The notes beneath the pieces were generated by a model. It saw nothing but the letters and a program-made list of their open reading frames with translations. It did no database searches and had not been told where the DNA came from. A stretch of 64,000 nt of DNA from Pelagibacteraceae bacterium AG-422-C23. Lineage in GTDB: Bacteria; Pseudomonadota; Alphaproteobacteria; Pelagibacterales; Pelagibacteraceae. Each line of letters begins with the position of its first letter. Positions within the stretch are counted from its first letter, which is position 1. Shown piece after piece: positions 18,603 through 28,323 of the stretch. The position numbers were made by a program, and so were the translations under genes. Where the stretch lies: positions 1-64,000 of the forward strand of contig QCMO01000001.1 in the NCBI GenBank assembly GCA_003213695.1, read 5' to 3'.

Positions 18603-20045
18603 ATGTACGAAAAATTTGGTCAATTCATTGATGGAAAATGGTCACCATCATCTAATGGAGAAACCTATGAAGTTATTAATCCAGCAACAGAGGAAGTTTT
18701 GGGTAAGGCATCTAAAGCTTCACCAGAAGATGTTGATAGAGCATTAAAGTCAGCTGAAAAAGGATTACAAGTTTGGAAAAAAACTGCACCTTGGCAAAGA
18801 TCTTACATTATTAGAAAAATTGCAGATAAGATAAGAGAAAAACAAGATTTATTGGCTAAATGGATGACACTTGAAGTTGGCAAACCTTTAGTTGAAGCTA
18901 AAGGGGAGATAGGAGGTGCAGCAGATATTTTTGAATGGAATGCTGAAGAAACAAAAAGAATTTATGGTCAAACTGTTGAAAGTAGATTTGAAGATACAAG
19001 AGTCCATGTTTACTATCAGCCAGTTGGAGTAGTTGCTGCATTATCTCCTTGGAATTTTCCAGCGGTATTATCAGCAAGAAAAATTTCTACAGCTTTAGCA
19101 GCAGGTTGTTCAGTTATTATAAAACCAGATGTAATTACTCCAGGCGTTGTAATGGAAATGGTAGATATTTGCAGAGAGTGTGGAGTACCACCAGGTGTGG
19201 TAAATCTTTTATCAGGTGATCCACCAAGTATAGCTCAACAATTAATTGCTTCTGATATAGTAAAAAAAATTTCTATTACAGGTTCGTCTCGAGTTGGAAA
19301 ATTGATATTAAAACAAGCAGCAGAAAAAGTTCAAAGAGTAACCATGGAGCTGTCTGGTCATTCACCTTTCATAGTATTTGATGATGCAGATATTAAAAAA
19401 GCTGCAGATATGGCTATTGCCGCAAAGTTTAGAAATAATGGGCAAGTATGTATTTCACCTAATAGATTTTATATTCATGAAAGCAAGAAGGATGAATTTG
19501 TAAATTTGTTCGTAGATAAAACAAAAAAACTTAAAATTGGTAATGGTATGGATGCTGATACTCAATTAGGCCCACTAACAACTGAAAAAAGATTAAATGA
19601 AATTGAAGAATTAGTGGAAAAAACAAAAAAAGAGGGAGCAAAAGTTTTGTTAGGAGGAAAAAGACCAGCAGGTTTTAATAAAGGTTTTTTCTATGAGCCA
19701 ACTATATTTGATGATGTAAAAGATAATTTTACTATAATGAAACAAGAACCTTTTGGACCTTTAGTTCCTATGCTTTCTTTTAAAACATTTGACGAAGTTA
19801 TTGAAAGAGCCAACAATCATGAGCTTGGCTTGTGCAGTTATGTTTGCACAAACTCTATGGAAAAAGCACACTTAGCATCAGAACAATTAGAAACAGGCTC
19901 AGTAGCAGTCAACACTGGAGTTGTTGCAATTGCTGAAGCTCCTTTTGGAGGAATAAAACAAAGTGGTTACGGAAGAGAAGGTGGATCTAATGCTATTAAA
20001 GATTATCTTAATGTTAAATATACTCACTTAGGAATTAAAGGTTAA
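18603..20045 (+). CDS. NAD-dependent aldehyde dehydrogenase (succinate-semialdehyde dehydrogenase-like)
   Basis: SPWNFPAVLSARK, MELSGHSPFIVFDDAD, NNGQVCISPNRFY, FGGIKQSGYGREGG. Confidence 0.88.
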   Translation: MYEKFGQFIDGKWSPSSNGETYEVINPATEEVLGKASKASPEDVDRALKSAEKGLQVWKKTAPWQRSYIIRKIADKIREKQDLLAKWMTLEVGKPLVEAKGEIGGAADIFEWNAEETKRIYGQTVESRFEDTRVHVYYQPVGVVAALSPWNFPAVLSARKISTALAAGCSVIIKPDVITPGVVMEMVDICRECGVPPGVVNLLSGDPPSIAQQLIASDIVKKISITGSSRVGKLILKQAAEKVQRVTMELSGHSPFIVFDDADIKKAADMAIAAKFRNNGQVCISPNRFYIHESKKDEFVNLFVDKTKKLKIGNGMDADTQLGPLTTEKRLNEIEELVEKTKKEGAKVLLGGKRPAGFNKGFFYEPTIFDDVKDNFTIMKQEPFGPLVPMLSFKTFDEVIERANNHELGLCSYVCTNSMEKAHLASEQLETGSVAVNTGVVAIAEAPFGGIKQSGYGREGGSNAIKDYLNVKYTHLGIKG

Positions 20046-20890
20046 TGAAGTTATTAAGATTAGGCAATCATCAAAAAGAAAAACCTGCCACGATAGATCA
20101 AGATGGTAATTATCGTGATTTATCATCAATAATCGATGACTTAAACCCTGATACATTAAATTTTAGTACTATCGAAAAAATTAAAAATACAGACGTTCAA
20201 AATTTACCAAAATTAGACTCAAATTTAAGAATTGGCCCTTGCGTTTCAAAGCCATCAAAATTTATTGGTATCGGATTAAATTTTAAAGATCATGCAGAAG
20301 AACAAAACTTGCCAATACCAAAAGAACCAATTATTTTTTCAAAATTTACCAGCTGTATAACTGGTCCTAATGATCCAATTATTATTCCAAAAGGATCAAA
20401 TCATACAGACTGGGAAGTGGAATTAGGTTTTGTTATAGGAAAAAAGGCAATCAATGTGAGTATTGATGAAGCTTTAGATTATGTTTTAGGTTTTTTTCTT
20501 GTTAACGATGTTAGTGAAAGAAATTTTCAAAAAAACAGAGGTTTGACATGGGATAAAGGTAAAGGTTTTGATAGTTTTGGCCCCATAGGTCCATATGTAG
20601 TGACAAAAGATGAATTACCAGATTTCCAAAAATTAAATATGTCTTTAGATGTTGATGGAAAAAGAATGCAAACAGGAAATACTGAACAAATGATATTTGA
20701 TATTAAAACATTAGTCTCATATATGAGTGGTTGTATGAGTTTACATCCAGGGGATATTTGCTGTACTGGAACACCTCCAGGAGTAGGAGAAAATATGTCT
20801 CCACCACAATTTTTAAAAGGTGGGGAAGAAGTTGTTTTAAGTATAGATAAACTTGGCACACAAAAACATAAAGTTCATCCTTATAAATAA
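20045..20890 (+). CDS. Fumarylacetoacetate hydrolase family protein
   Basis: GIGLNFKDHAEE, PIIFSKFTSCITGPND, DWEVELGFVIGK, NDVSERNFQ, GDICCTGTPPGVG. Confidence 0.9.
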   Translation: MKLLRLGNHQKEKPATIDQDGNYRDLSSIIDDLNPDTLNFSTIEKIKNTDVQNLPKLDSNLRIGPCVSKPSKFIGIGLNFKDHAEEQNLPIPKEPIIFSKFTSCITGPNDPIIIPKGSNHTDWEVELGFVIGKKAINVSIDEALDYVLGFFLVNDVSERNFQKNRGLTWDKGKGFDSFGPIGPYVVTKDELPDFQKLNMSLDVDGKRMQTGNTEQMIFDIKTLVSYMSGCMSLHPGDICCTGTPPGVGENMSPPQFLKGGEEVVLSIDKLGTQKHKVHPYK

Positions 20891-20913
20891 TGAGATATTT
20901 AAAATAAATATTA

Positions 20914-21621
20914 ATGTTTGAAACTTTTGTTGCATTTGGGGCAGGCTTGATAAGTTTTTTATCTCCATGTGTTTTACCATTAATTCCTGGCTATATTTCG
21001 TATATTTCGGGCAATTCATTAAATGAATTAATTGAAAAAAAAAATGTCAATTTATTCCCAATAATTTTATTTACTTTAGGCTTTTCAATTGTTTTTATAA
21101 TTTTTGGAGCAGCATCAACTTTTTTAGGTCAGGTTTTGCTCCAAAATTCTTATGAACTTAGAATAACAGCTGGAATAATAATAATTATACTTTCATTGCA
21201 TATTATAGGAATAATTAATTTAAAAATTTTAAATTATGAAAAAAGAATTCAAACAAAAACTAATACTAATTTTTACAGTCCTATTATAATTGGTATGGCC
21301 TTTGCTTTTGGCTGGACTCCTTGTATAGGTCCAATACTTGGATCTATCTTAGTTCTCGCAGCCACCGAAGACAGTATAAATAAAGGTATTTTGCTTTTGA
21401 TTTCTTATTCTTTGGGATTAGCTTTGCCGTTTATTTTATCTGGCTATTTAATACAAAAATTTTTGATATTTTCTAAAAATTTTAAAAAGAATATAAATTT
21501 AATATCTAAAATAGGCGGAATTATACTATTAATTACTGGTGTTTTAATATTAACTAACCAATTACAAGCTTTGGGATATTATTTATTAAATATTTTTCCA
21601 TTCTTGCAAAATTTCGGATAA
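20914..21621 (+). CDS. ccdA: CcdA-type cytochrome c biogenesis / thiol transporter
   Basis: FLSPCVLPLIPGYISYISG, FAFGWTPCIGPILGSIL. Confidence 0.92.
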   Translation: MFETFVAFGAGLISFLSPCVLPLIPGYISYISGNSLNELIEKKNVNLFPIILFTLGFSIVFIIFGAASTFLGQVLLQNSYELRITAGIIIIILSLHIIGIINLKILNYEKRIQTKTNTNFYSPIIIGMAFAFGWTPCIGPILGSILVLAATEDSINKGILLLISYSLGLALPFILSGYLIQKFLIFSKNFKKNINLISKIGGIILLITGVLILTNQLQALGYYLLNIFPFLQNFG

Positions 21622-21628
21622 GAAAATT

Positions 21629-22210
21629 ATGAAAATTTACCAAATAGACTCTAGTGCAAGAAAGGAAGGTTCAACCTCAAGAGCCTTAGCTAAAAAACTA
21701 CTTAATAAAATTAAAAAACCAGATGATGAAGTTATATATAGGGACTTAGATGATGAAATGGTTTTTGTCTCAGGACTTACAGAATCTGGAATGAAAATAG
21801 AAAAAAAGGACCAGACTGAACACCATAAAAAAATGTTTGAATTATCAGATACCTTAGTAAGGGAGCTCAAAGATAGTGATACTATAATTATATCTGCTCC
21901 AATATATAATTATGGTCCACCAGCAACTTTAAAAGCATGGTCAGATCTTGCAGCAAGAGTAGGAGAGACATTTAGATTTAAACCAAATGGTAGAAGAGAA
22001 GGTTTATTGAAAAATAAAAGAGCATATTTAGTAATAACATCAGGAGGAACAAAGCTAAATAGCAATGAAGACTTTCTTACTCCATGGTTAAAATTTATTT
22101 TAAATTTTTTTGGAATTGAAAAAATTGATATTATTTGTGCAGACCAAATGGCATTAGATTATGAAAAATCAATTCAAGAAGCTGAAAAACAAATTGAAAA
22201 TATTTGTTAA
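21629..22210 (+). CDS. FMN-dependent NADH-azoreductase family
   Basis: IDSSARKEGSTSRALAKKL, APIYNYGPPATLKAWSDLAARVGETFRF. Confidence 0.85.
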   Translation: MKIYQIDSSARKEGSTSRALAKKLLNKIKKPDDEVIYRDLDDEMVFVSGLTESGMKIEKKDQTEHHKKMFELSDTLVRELKDSDTIIISAPIYNYGPPATLKAWSDLAARVGETFRFKPNGRREGLLKNKRAYLVITSGGTKLNSNEDFLTPWLKFILNFFGIEKIDIICADQMALDYEKSIQEAEKQIENIC

Positions 22211-23307
22211 AGATTAAATTTTCTTTTTAAATGTTTTAGTTTACCCTCTGTACTATCATAATCTATATAGCAACCTTGAAGAAATCGATTTCCTTCATTA
22301 GCGTCATAAGTTGTTCTTCCATGAAGAAGTCTGTGATTATCCATCATTAACAAATCACCGGGTGATAATTTAAATTCCAATCTATATTTATCAGAGTTAT
22401 ATAATTCAGATATTTTTTTTCTTGCAGAATAATACAATTCTAATTTATCTCTATCTATTAATGGAACAAAATCCAATCTAGGACTAAACCTAACTTGTTT
22501 AAATTCTCCATTCTCATCTAATTGTATCATTTCAGCCCAATCTTCTAAAACTACACTTTGATCTATAAATTGGAATCTAACTTTAATTTCAGTTAAAATT
22601 TTGTAATAATCTGGAAATTTTTTTTTTAGTTCTTGTGTAACAGTGTAACCATCGACTAAAGTTGAATAACCTCCACTTACTTCATTTTCAATACAATGTA
22701 ACATTTGAATACATGGCACTGGTTTCCTATATGGATTATCAGTATGTGGAGCTAGTGGTAACGAAGTATAAGCCAAATCATTTGGATTTGGTTTTGATTT
22801 TACATCAAAAAATTCACCAAAATTCGTTCTTCTAATACTTCCAATGGAGTTTGCAAAATTTACTATAAAATTATTCCTTGTTGGAACTTTTTTAAATATC
22901 ACAAAACCATATTTATAAAAATTTATTAGAGCTTTATACATCTCTTGCTCTTCAAAAATATTATCTTTAAACTCAAAATTGTTAAAATCTTCAAGTGTAG
23001 AATCCCATTTAATTTTATCTATAAACTTGATTTCATTAATATTTGAAAACTCTTTTAAAATATTTTCAATAGCTAATTTGGTATAAGCTCCATCTTTAAA
23101 TGTAATTTCTAGAAAATCTTTTGATAAATTTAAGTGATCAATTTCTATGTTTTCTTTAAGCCCTGTCGGATCAAACAATCTTTGTTGTGTTCTCTTATCA
23201 ACAAAATCATCTCCATTCACCCTTTCTCTCAGCCAAAAAGGATGAATTTCTTTTTTAGACCCCTTATTTTCAAAAAAAACTTTTTTATCTTTTAATTCAA
23301 TTTTCAT
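22207..23307 (-). CDS. Gamma-butyrobetaine dioxygenase-like 2OG/Fe(II) oxygenase
   Basis: DUF971-like N-terminus (HPFWLRERV), LAPHTDNPYRKPVP, GDLLMMDNHRLLHGRT. Confidence 0.83.
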   Translation of the reverse strand: MKIELKDKKVFFENKGSKKEIHPFWLRERVNGDDFVDKRTQQRLFDPTGLKENIEIDHLNLSKDFLEITFKDGAYTKLAIENILKEFSNINEIKFIDKIKWDSTLEDFNNFEFKDNIFEEQEMYKALINFYKYGFVIFKKVPTRNNFIVNFANSIGSIRRTNFGEFFDVKSKPNPNDLAYTSLPLAPHTDNPYRKPVPCIQMLHCIENEVSGGYSTLVDGYTVTQELKKKFPDYYKILTEIKVRFQFIDQSVVLEDWAEMIQLDENGEFKQVRFSPRLDFVPLIDRDKLELYYSARKKISELYNSDKYRLEFKLSPGDLLMMDNHRLLHGRTTYDANEGNRFLQGCYIDYDSTEGKLKHLKRKFNL

Positions 23308-23372
23308 AGAATTTTAAATCATTATTTAAAATTAAGCTTTAATCAACATGAATTAAATAGTATTAGTCCATT

Positions 23373-24179
23373 GTGTCAAAATATAAATCTTCAGATTACA
23401 GAATTTATTCAAAATTTATTGAAAACTTAGCTAAAAAATTAACTAAATTTTATTATTTGAAATTAGATAAACCTTTTAAGGTAACTAATAAGCTTAAGGG
23501 CAAAGGATATGATCCCGTCACTAGTGCAGATAAAGCATTTGAAAAATTTATAAGAAAAGAAATCAAAAAAAAATTTCCCAATCATCAAGTTATAGGAGAA
23601 GAATTTGGACATAAAAAAACTAAAAGTGATTATTCTTGGATAATAGACCCAATCGATGGAACGAGATCCTTTGTTATAGGTAATCCAACTTGGAGTAATT
23701 TAATATCTTTGAATTTTAAAGGTATTCCTATTTTAGGTCTTGCAAATTTTCCAATGCTAAGAAAATTTTATTTTAATATTTCTGATAAACAAGCTTTTGT
23801 TTTTGAAAATGGAAAAAAAACAAGACTCAAAGTAAATAGTAAAGCTAAAATGACAAATGTAAAATTATCGGCTGGTTTTCATGGTGAACTTTCTTTAAAT
23901 CAACAAAAAAAAATACCTCAAATTTTAAAACGAATGCAATTTCCTTGTGCTGATGCTCTAAGTTATTCTCATTTTGCTGAAGGAAAACTAGATGTAGTAT
24001 TACAATGTTCAAACAAGATTTGGGATATTCATCCCTTAATTCCAATCATAAATGCTGCTGGGGGCATCGTATCTACTTGGAAGAACAAAAATGCTATTGA
24101 TGCTGGAAATATTATTTGTTCATCAAATAAGATTATACACAAAAAATTTTTAAATATTTTAAAACCAGTATCTAATTAG
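23373..24179 (+). CDS. Inositol monophosphatase family protein (HisN-like)
   Basis: VTSADKAFEKFIRKEI, IGEEFG, WIIDPIDGTRSFVIG; non-ATG start (gtg). Confidence 0.85.
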   Translation: MSKYKSSDYRIYSKFIENLAKKLTKFYYLKLDKPFKVTNKLKGKGYDPVTSADKAFEKFIRKEIKKKFPNHQVIGEEFGHKKTKSDYSWIIDPIDGTRSFVIGNPTWSNLISLNFKGIPILGLANFPMLRKFYFNISDKQAFVFENGKKTRLKVNSKAKMTNVKLSAGFHGELSLNQQKKIPQILKRMQFPCADALSYSHFAEGKLDVVLQCSNKIWDIHPLIPIINAAGGIVSTWKNKNAIDAGNIICSSNKIIHKKFLNILKPVSN

Positions 24180-24507
24180 TTTTACCAAGTGTATTCAGTA
24201 AAACTACACCAATTACAATTAAACTTATTCCAATTATTCCGTATATGTTGGGTACTTGATTGTATTTAATAATTCCAAATATAGCTATAGCGGTAATTGT
24301 TAATCCACCATAAGTAGCATATGTAAAACCAACTGGTATAACAGACATAGCTTTTGATAAAGAAAACATGCATACACACATTAATATTAGACAAAAAATT
24401 GTAGGACTTAATTTAGAAAATCCATCAGATATTTTTGCAAAACTATTTGCACCAATTCCACTCAAAATTCCAAAAACTAAAAAAACATAACCAGAAAAGA
24501 TACTCAT
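24172..24507 (-). CDS. SMR (EmrE-like) transporter
   Basis: Four TM segments, MSVIPVGFTYATYGGLTI. Confidence 0.8.
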   Translation of the reverse strand: MSIFSGYVFLVFGILSGIGANSFAKISDGFSKLSPTIFCLILMCVCMFSLSKAMSVIPVGFTYATYGGLTITAIAIFGIIKYNQVPNIYGIIGISLIVIGVVLLNTLGKTN

Positions 24508-24523
24508 AATGTTTAAAGTATGA

Positions 24524-24745
24524 TTATTTTGTAATTTTATCTACAAATTTTTGCACAATAGGCGCAACAATTGTTGTAGCAATCATTGCAACTGGCAAGC
24601 TTATTGACCAAGCTTTAAGAAATCTTTTGTAATAAAATTCATCATAACCAGTATTTATATAAGTAATAATAAGTGTCATAAGCAAACTCATTCCAAGGCC
24701 CATAAAAAAAATAAATAATAGATTAGAATATTTTTTGTTAAACAT
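24524..24745 (-). CDS. DUF2798-like two-TM protein
   Basis: LLFIFFMGLGMSLLMTLIITYINTG...FLKAWSISLPVAMIATTIVAPIVQKFVDKI. Confidence 0.65.
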   Translation of the reverse strand: MFNKKYSNLLFIFFMGLGMSLLMTLIITYINTGYDEFYYKRFLKAWSISLPVAMIATTIVAPIVQKFVDKITK

Positions 24746-24759
24746 TAGATTAATAAATA

Positions 24760-25094
24760 TTAATTTGTTTTTCCTAAAAGATTTACTATTAAAACACCCG
24801 CAATGATTAAAATAAGTCCTACGATTGTATAAAAATCTGGCATTTGATTAAACTTATAAATACCAACTAAAGTAGTTGCAATAATACATAGTCCTGCAAA
24901 TGATGCGTAAGTTACACCGACAGGAATTGATTTCATAACTATTGAAAGGGTATACATACACCCAACAATTGTTATTGCGGTCAAATACTAGGAACCAATA
25001 AAGTAAATCCTTGAGCCCCTTTTGCAAAACCATTTGCTGCAGTGCCTAATATAACTGCAATGATTAAAACGATATAAGCCGTAAAATTTCCCAC
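24760..25094 (-). pseudogene. SMR transporter gene disrupted by a -1 frameshift
   Basis: GTG at 25094 encodes (M)GNFTAYIVLIIAVILGTAANGFAKGAQGFTLLVPSI then TGA; the other frame continues TAITIVGCMYTLSIVMKSIPVGVTYASF...; one added T at ATTTGACC restores ...VPSILTAITIVG... Confidence 0.8.
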
Positions 25095-25110
25095 AATAAA
25101 AGCTTACACT

Positions 25111-25431
25111 TTATTTTGGTAATTTAGTAGCCCCTGTTTCTTGGTATGCAACTTTACCATCTTTAAACTTATAGTAAGACATGACAGCTTCTTTATTTCC
25201 ATCATTAAACGTTACCATTGCGTGCTCAAATCCTACTTCATCATTTTCGAAAAGTACTCTTACGTTACTTTTCTTAACATCTTTCATACCAACCCAACCC
25301 ACAACATCTTTTTTGGTTAAAGTTTTTCCTGATGCATGCATTAAAAACTTATAGTCATCATGAATTAATTGTTCTGCACCTGCAGTATCACCTTCATTAA
25401 CTATTTTAGTCATTTTTTCTATAATCGACAT
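25111..25431 (-). CDS. SnoaL/NTF2-like small protein
   Basis: Hydrophilic NTF2-like pattern; FENDEVGFEHAMVTFNDGNKEAVMSYYKFKDGKVAYQETGATKL. Confidence 0.6.
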   Translation of the reverse strand: MSIIEKMTKIVNEGDTAGAEQLIHDDYKFLMHASGKTLTKKDVVGWVGMKDVKKSNVRVLFENDEVGFEHAMVTFNDGNKEAVMSYYKFKDGKVAYQETGATKLPK

Positions 25432-25443
25432 TTTACTCCTTTT

Positions 25444-25749
25444 TTAATATGAGTCTGACTCTTCACAGATAACAATTGTACTTTTGGGATCTGTGGCTGC
25501 TCTTCTATGAGTAACAATATTTTGATGTGCTTCAGAATTATACCAGCCTAAAGCCTTTTCTTTGTTTGGGAATTCCATCACAACTGTAAGAGTGGGCTCG
25601 TCTCCCTCTAAGACTAATTTATTTGGAGTTCTTACAAGAAACTTTCCATCAAAAGGTTTAAGTGTGTCTGCAACTTTACTCGCATATTCTTTTCCAAACA
25701 TATCCGGATCTGTGACTTTTGGAACCGCTACTAGGTATGCTTTTGGCAT
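25444..25749 (-). CDS. DUF1330 family protein
   Basis: YLVAVPKVTDPDMFGKEYASKV...GKFLVRTPNKLVLEGDEPTLTVVMEFPNKEKALGWYNSEAHQNI. Confidence 0.8.
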   Translation of the reverse strand: MPKAYLVAVPKVTDPDMFGKEYASKVADTLKPFDGKFLVRTPNKLVLEGDEPTLTVVMEFPNKEKALGWYNSEAHQNIVTHRRAATDPKSTIVICEESDSY

Positions 25750-25763
25750 TTTATCTCCTCTCT

Positions 25764-26156
25764 TTAATATATCCCAGACTCTGCTATTTTTTTAATTTCA
25801 TCTTTAGAGCCAGGAATTAATTTAAAGATAAAATTATCACATTCTTTTGTTGTTTTTTCTTCGTATGGTTTTCCGTAACGAACATCGACAACTTTTAATA
25901 CTTCTTTATTTAGTTTTTCCTCATTTACACCAGCTTCAATCAGATAAGAATTTAAATATTTTTTAGCTGCAAAAGAGTGCACAATTTTTTCTAATTCAAG
26001 TTCACCTTGCGGAATCATGCTATTAGCATAGTAAATTCCAGTACATTCCATTGTTTTAGATTTATCACTATCACTCATTCCTGCACTTGCAGAAAAATTT
26101 ATTAGAATAAATAATGATAGGATTGAAAAGTATTTTATAAAATTTTTAATTAGCAT
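25764..26156 (-). CDS. Hypothetical secreted protein
   Basis: N-terminal signal peptide ending ...FSASAG. Confidence 0.6.
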   Translation of the reverse strand: MLIKNFIKYFSILSLFILINFSASAGMSDSDKSKTMECTGIYYANSMIPQGELELEKIVHSFAAKKYLNSYLIEAGVNEEKLNKEVLKVVDVRYGKPYEEKTTKECDNFIFKLIPGSKDEIKKIAESGIY

Positions 26157-26168
26157 TGTATCTCCTTA

Positions 26169-26196
26169 AAATAAAGATTTCCGCTAATCTTTATTT
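26169..26196 (-). terminator. 11-bp hairpin between cysK and the downstream secreted-protein gene
   Basis: Minus strand AAATAAAGATT-AGCGGA-AATCTTTATTT, followed by TAAGGAGATAC (SD of next gene). Confidence 0.6.
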
Positions 26197-26257
26197 AATT
26201 AAAGTTAATTAAATATTTTTAAGGTTAACAATTTAATCATAGGTCGGCTATGCGATA

Positions 26258-27259
26258 TTATAGCCAACTAGGAATAGGTAAGTTTTTTTCTTGTAAAAAT
26301 GATTTGTTAAACATCTTTGAGTTGTATTTATCTGATTTATCACAAAGAATTGTTACGATAGTTTTTCCTGGACCTAGTTCTTTTCCAAGTCTTATAGCTC
26401 CAGCAATATTAATTCCACAGCTAGTTCCTAAACTTAAACCTTCATTTTGAATTAAATCATAAAGAAATGGAAGTGCTTCATGATCATCAATCGAATAAGC
26501 ATCATCAATTTTTGCATTTTCAAAATTTTTAGTTATTCGACTTGATCCGATACCTTCTGTAATTGATCCACCTTCAGATTTTAATTCACCATTCTTAATA
26601 TAATTATAAAGTGCTGATCCTTTAGGATCTGAAAGATAAATCTTCACATCTTTATTTTTTTCTTTGAGTGCATTACTAACACCAGAAATGGTTCCACCAG
26701 TTCCCGATGAACAAACAAATCCATCTACTTTACCTTCAGTTTGATCCCAGATTTCTTTACCAGTACCCTCATAATGTCCCTTAGCATTTGCGGTATTATC
26801 GAATTGGTTAGCCCACACTACACCGTTATTATTTGTTGGTCTTAATTCATCAGCTAATCTACCTGCAATTTTTACAAAATTATTTTCATCTTTATAAGGT
26901 TTTGCTGGAACCAATCTTAATTCGGCACCTAGATTTCTAATTGTATCTTTCTTCTCTTGTGTTTGATTGTCGTTCATTACAATTATCGTTTTGTAACCAA
27001 GAGAGTTTCCTAATAAGCCTAATCCAATACCAGTATTTCCAGCAGTTCCTTCAACAACAATGCCACCTTTTGAAATTAATTTTTTTTCTTGCGCATCTTT
27101 AATTAAAGCTAATGCAGCTCTATCTTTAACAGAGCCTCCAGGGTTTAAAAATTCAGCTTTACCATAAATATTGCATCCTGTTATTTCTGAAGCTGCTTTT
27201 AATTTGATAAGAGGAGTATTGCCTATAGAATCTATAAAATTATTTTTAGTATTTTTCAT
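26258..27259 (-). CDS. cysK: Cysteine synthase family (O-acetylserine sulfhydrylase)
   Basis: IGNTPLIKL, GSVKDRAALALI, GTAGNTGIGLG, SSGTGGTISGVS. Confidence 0.92.
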   Translation of the reverse strand: MKNTKNNFIDSIGNTPLIKLKAASEITGCNIYGKAEFLNPGGSVKDRAALALIKDAQEKKLISKGGIVVEGTAGNTGIGLGLLGNSLGYKTIIVMNDNQTQEKKDTIRNLGAELRLVPAKPYKDENNFVKIAGRLADELRPTNNNGVVWANQFDNTANAKGHYEGTGKEIWDQTEGKVDGFVCSSGTGGTISGVSNALKEKNKDVKIYLSDPKGSALYNYIKNGELKSEGGSITEGIGSSRITKNFENAKIDDAYSIDDHEALPFLYDLIQNEGLSLGTSCGINIAGAIRLGKELGPGKTIVTILCDKSDKYNSKMFNKSFLQEKNLPIPSWL

Positions 27260-27828
27260 TATTCTTTATCTTCATCTGTTACAGCATAAGGTTTAAATCC
27301 TTTAGTGGCATCACCAACTCTTTTGGCTGGAATGCCTGCCATTACAGATTTTTCAGGTACATTTTTTGTGACTACAGAGTTTGAACCAATCAAAGAGTTT
27401 TTACCAACAGTTATTGGGCCTAGTATTTGAGCACCTGATCCAACAACAACATTATCTTCTAATGTTGGATGTCTTTTCATATTTCTTTGATCATTTGAGT
27501 TTATGCTTGGAGCAATTCCTCCTAATGTTACATTATGATAAATGGTGACATTATTTCCAATTTCAGATGTTTCACCAATTACAACTCCCATGCCATGATC
27601 AATAAACAAATTTTTTCCAATTTTAGCTTTTGGATGAATTTCTATTCCAGTTAAAAATCTTGCAAGCTGTGAAATGATTCTTGCAATCAAATCAAATTTT
27701 GCAATAGCAAAAAAATTAGCTATTTTATAAAAAAAAATCACTTTAACACCTGGGTAAGTTAGTATTAAACTTAACTTAGATTTTGCCGCAGGATCTCTGT
27801 CAATTATAGATTGTAAGTAATCGTTCAT
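27259..27828 (-). CDS. cysE: Serine O-acetyltransferase
   Basis: Hexapeptide repeats; GIEIHPKAKIGKNLFIDHGMGVVIGETSEIGNNVTIYHNVTLGG. Confidence 0.93.
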   Translation of the reverse strand: MNDYLQSIIDRDPAAKSKLSLILTYPGVKVIFFYKIANFFAIAKFDLIARIISQLARFLTGIEIHPKAKIGKNLFIDHGMGVVIGETSEIGNNVTIYHNVTLGGIAPSINSNDQRNMKRHPTLEDNVVVGSGAQILGPITVGKNSLIGSNSVVTKNVPEKSVMAGIPAKRVGDATKGFKPYAVTDEDKE

Positions 27829-27900
27829 AAAAATTTGTTGGCTTGATATAAAATTATGTGAGATATATAGTGGTTATATTTAGAATTTAAAGGAGATATT

Positions 27901-28311
27901 ATGTACAGAAATACTAATTGTTTTCATCTTGCAATACCTTGTGGTGATTTGGAAACTGCTAAAAAGTTTTATAGCGAGACATTAGGATGCAGACTAGATA
28001 ATTCTGCTCAAGAATGGGCTGATGTTGATTTTTGGGGTAACGAATTAACTCTTCATGCCAGTGAACATAAATTAGATAATGAAAGACATGATGTTGATAT
28101 GGGAAATGTTTCAGTTCCACATTTTGGTGTTCATTTATCAAGAAAAGATTTTGATGCTCTAAAAAATAGATTAAAAAAAAATGGCCACAAATATTATGAT
28201 GAACCATATTTAAGATTTAAAGGCACTAAATATGAACAAGAAACGTTTTTTATAAAAGACCCAAATGAAAACGTATTAGAGATTAAAACTTTAACAGCTA
28301 ATTCAGAATAA
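27901..28311 (+). CDS. VOC/glyoxalase family protein
   Basis: FHLAIPCGDLETAKKFYSETLGC, FGVHLSRKDFDAL, FIKDPNENVLEIK. Confidence 0.85.
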   Translation: MYRNTNCFHLAIPCGDLETAKKFYSETLGCRLDNSAQEWADVDFWGNELTLHASEHKLDNERHDVDMGNVSVPHFGVHLSRKDFDALKNRLKKNGHKYYDEPYLRFKGTKYEQETFFIKDPNENVLEIKTLTANSE

Positions 28312-28323
28312 CTAAAAATCTAG

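Noticed and set aside
18550-18747. 65-aa ORF overlapping the start of the ALDH gene in another frame
   Set aside because: Overlaps the ALDH frame at 18603; no independent coding evidence.
20527-20859. 110-aa antisense ORF in the FAH-family gene
   Set aside because: Shadow of a conserved CDS.
26243-26268. GTCGGCTAT/ATAGCCAAC hairpin overlapping the cysK stop codon
   Set aside because: 9-bp stem with one wobble but no T-tract on the transcribed strand; could be chance, so not called as a terminator.
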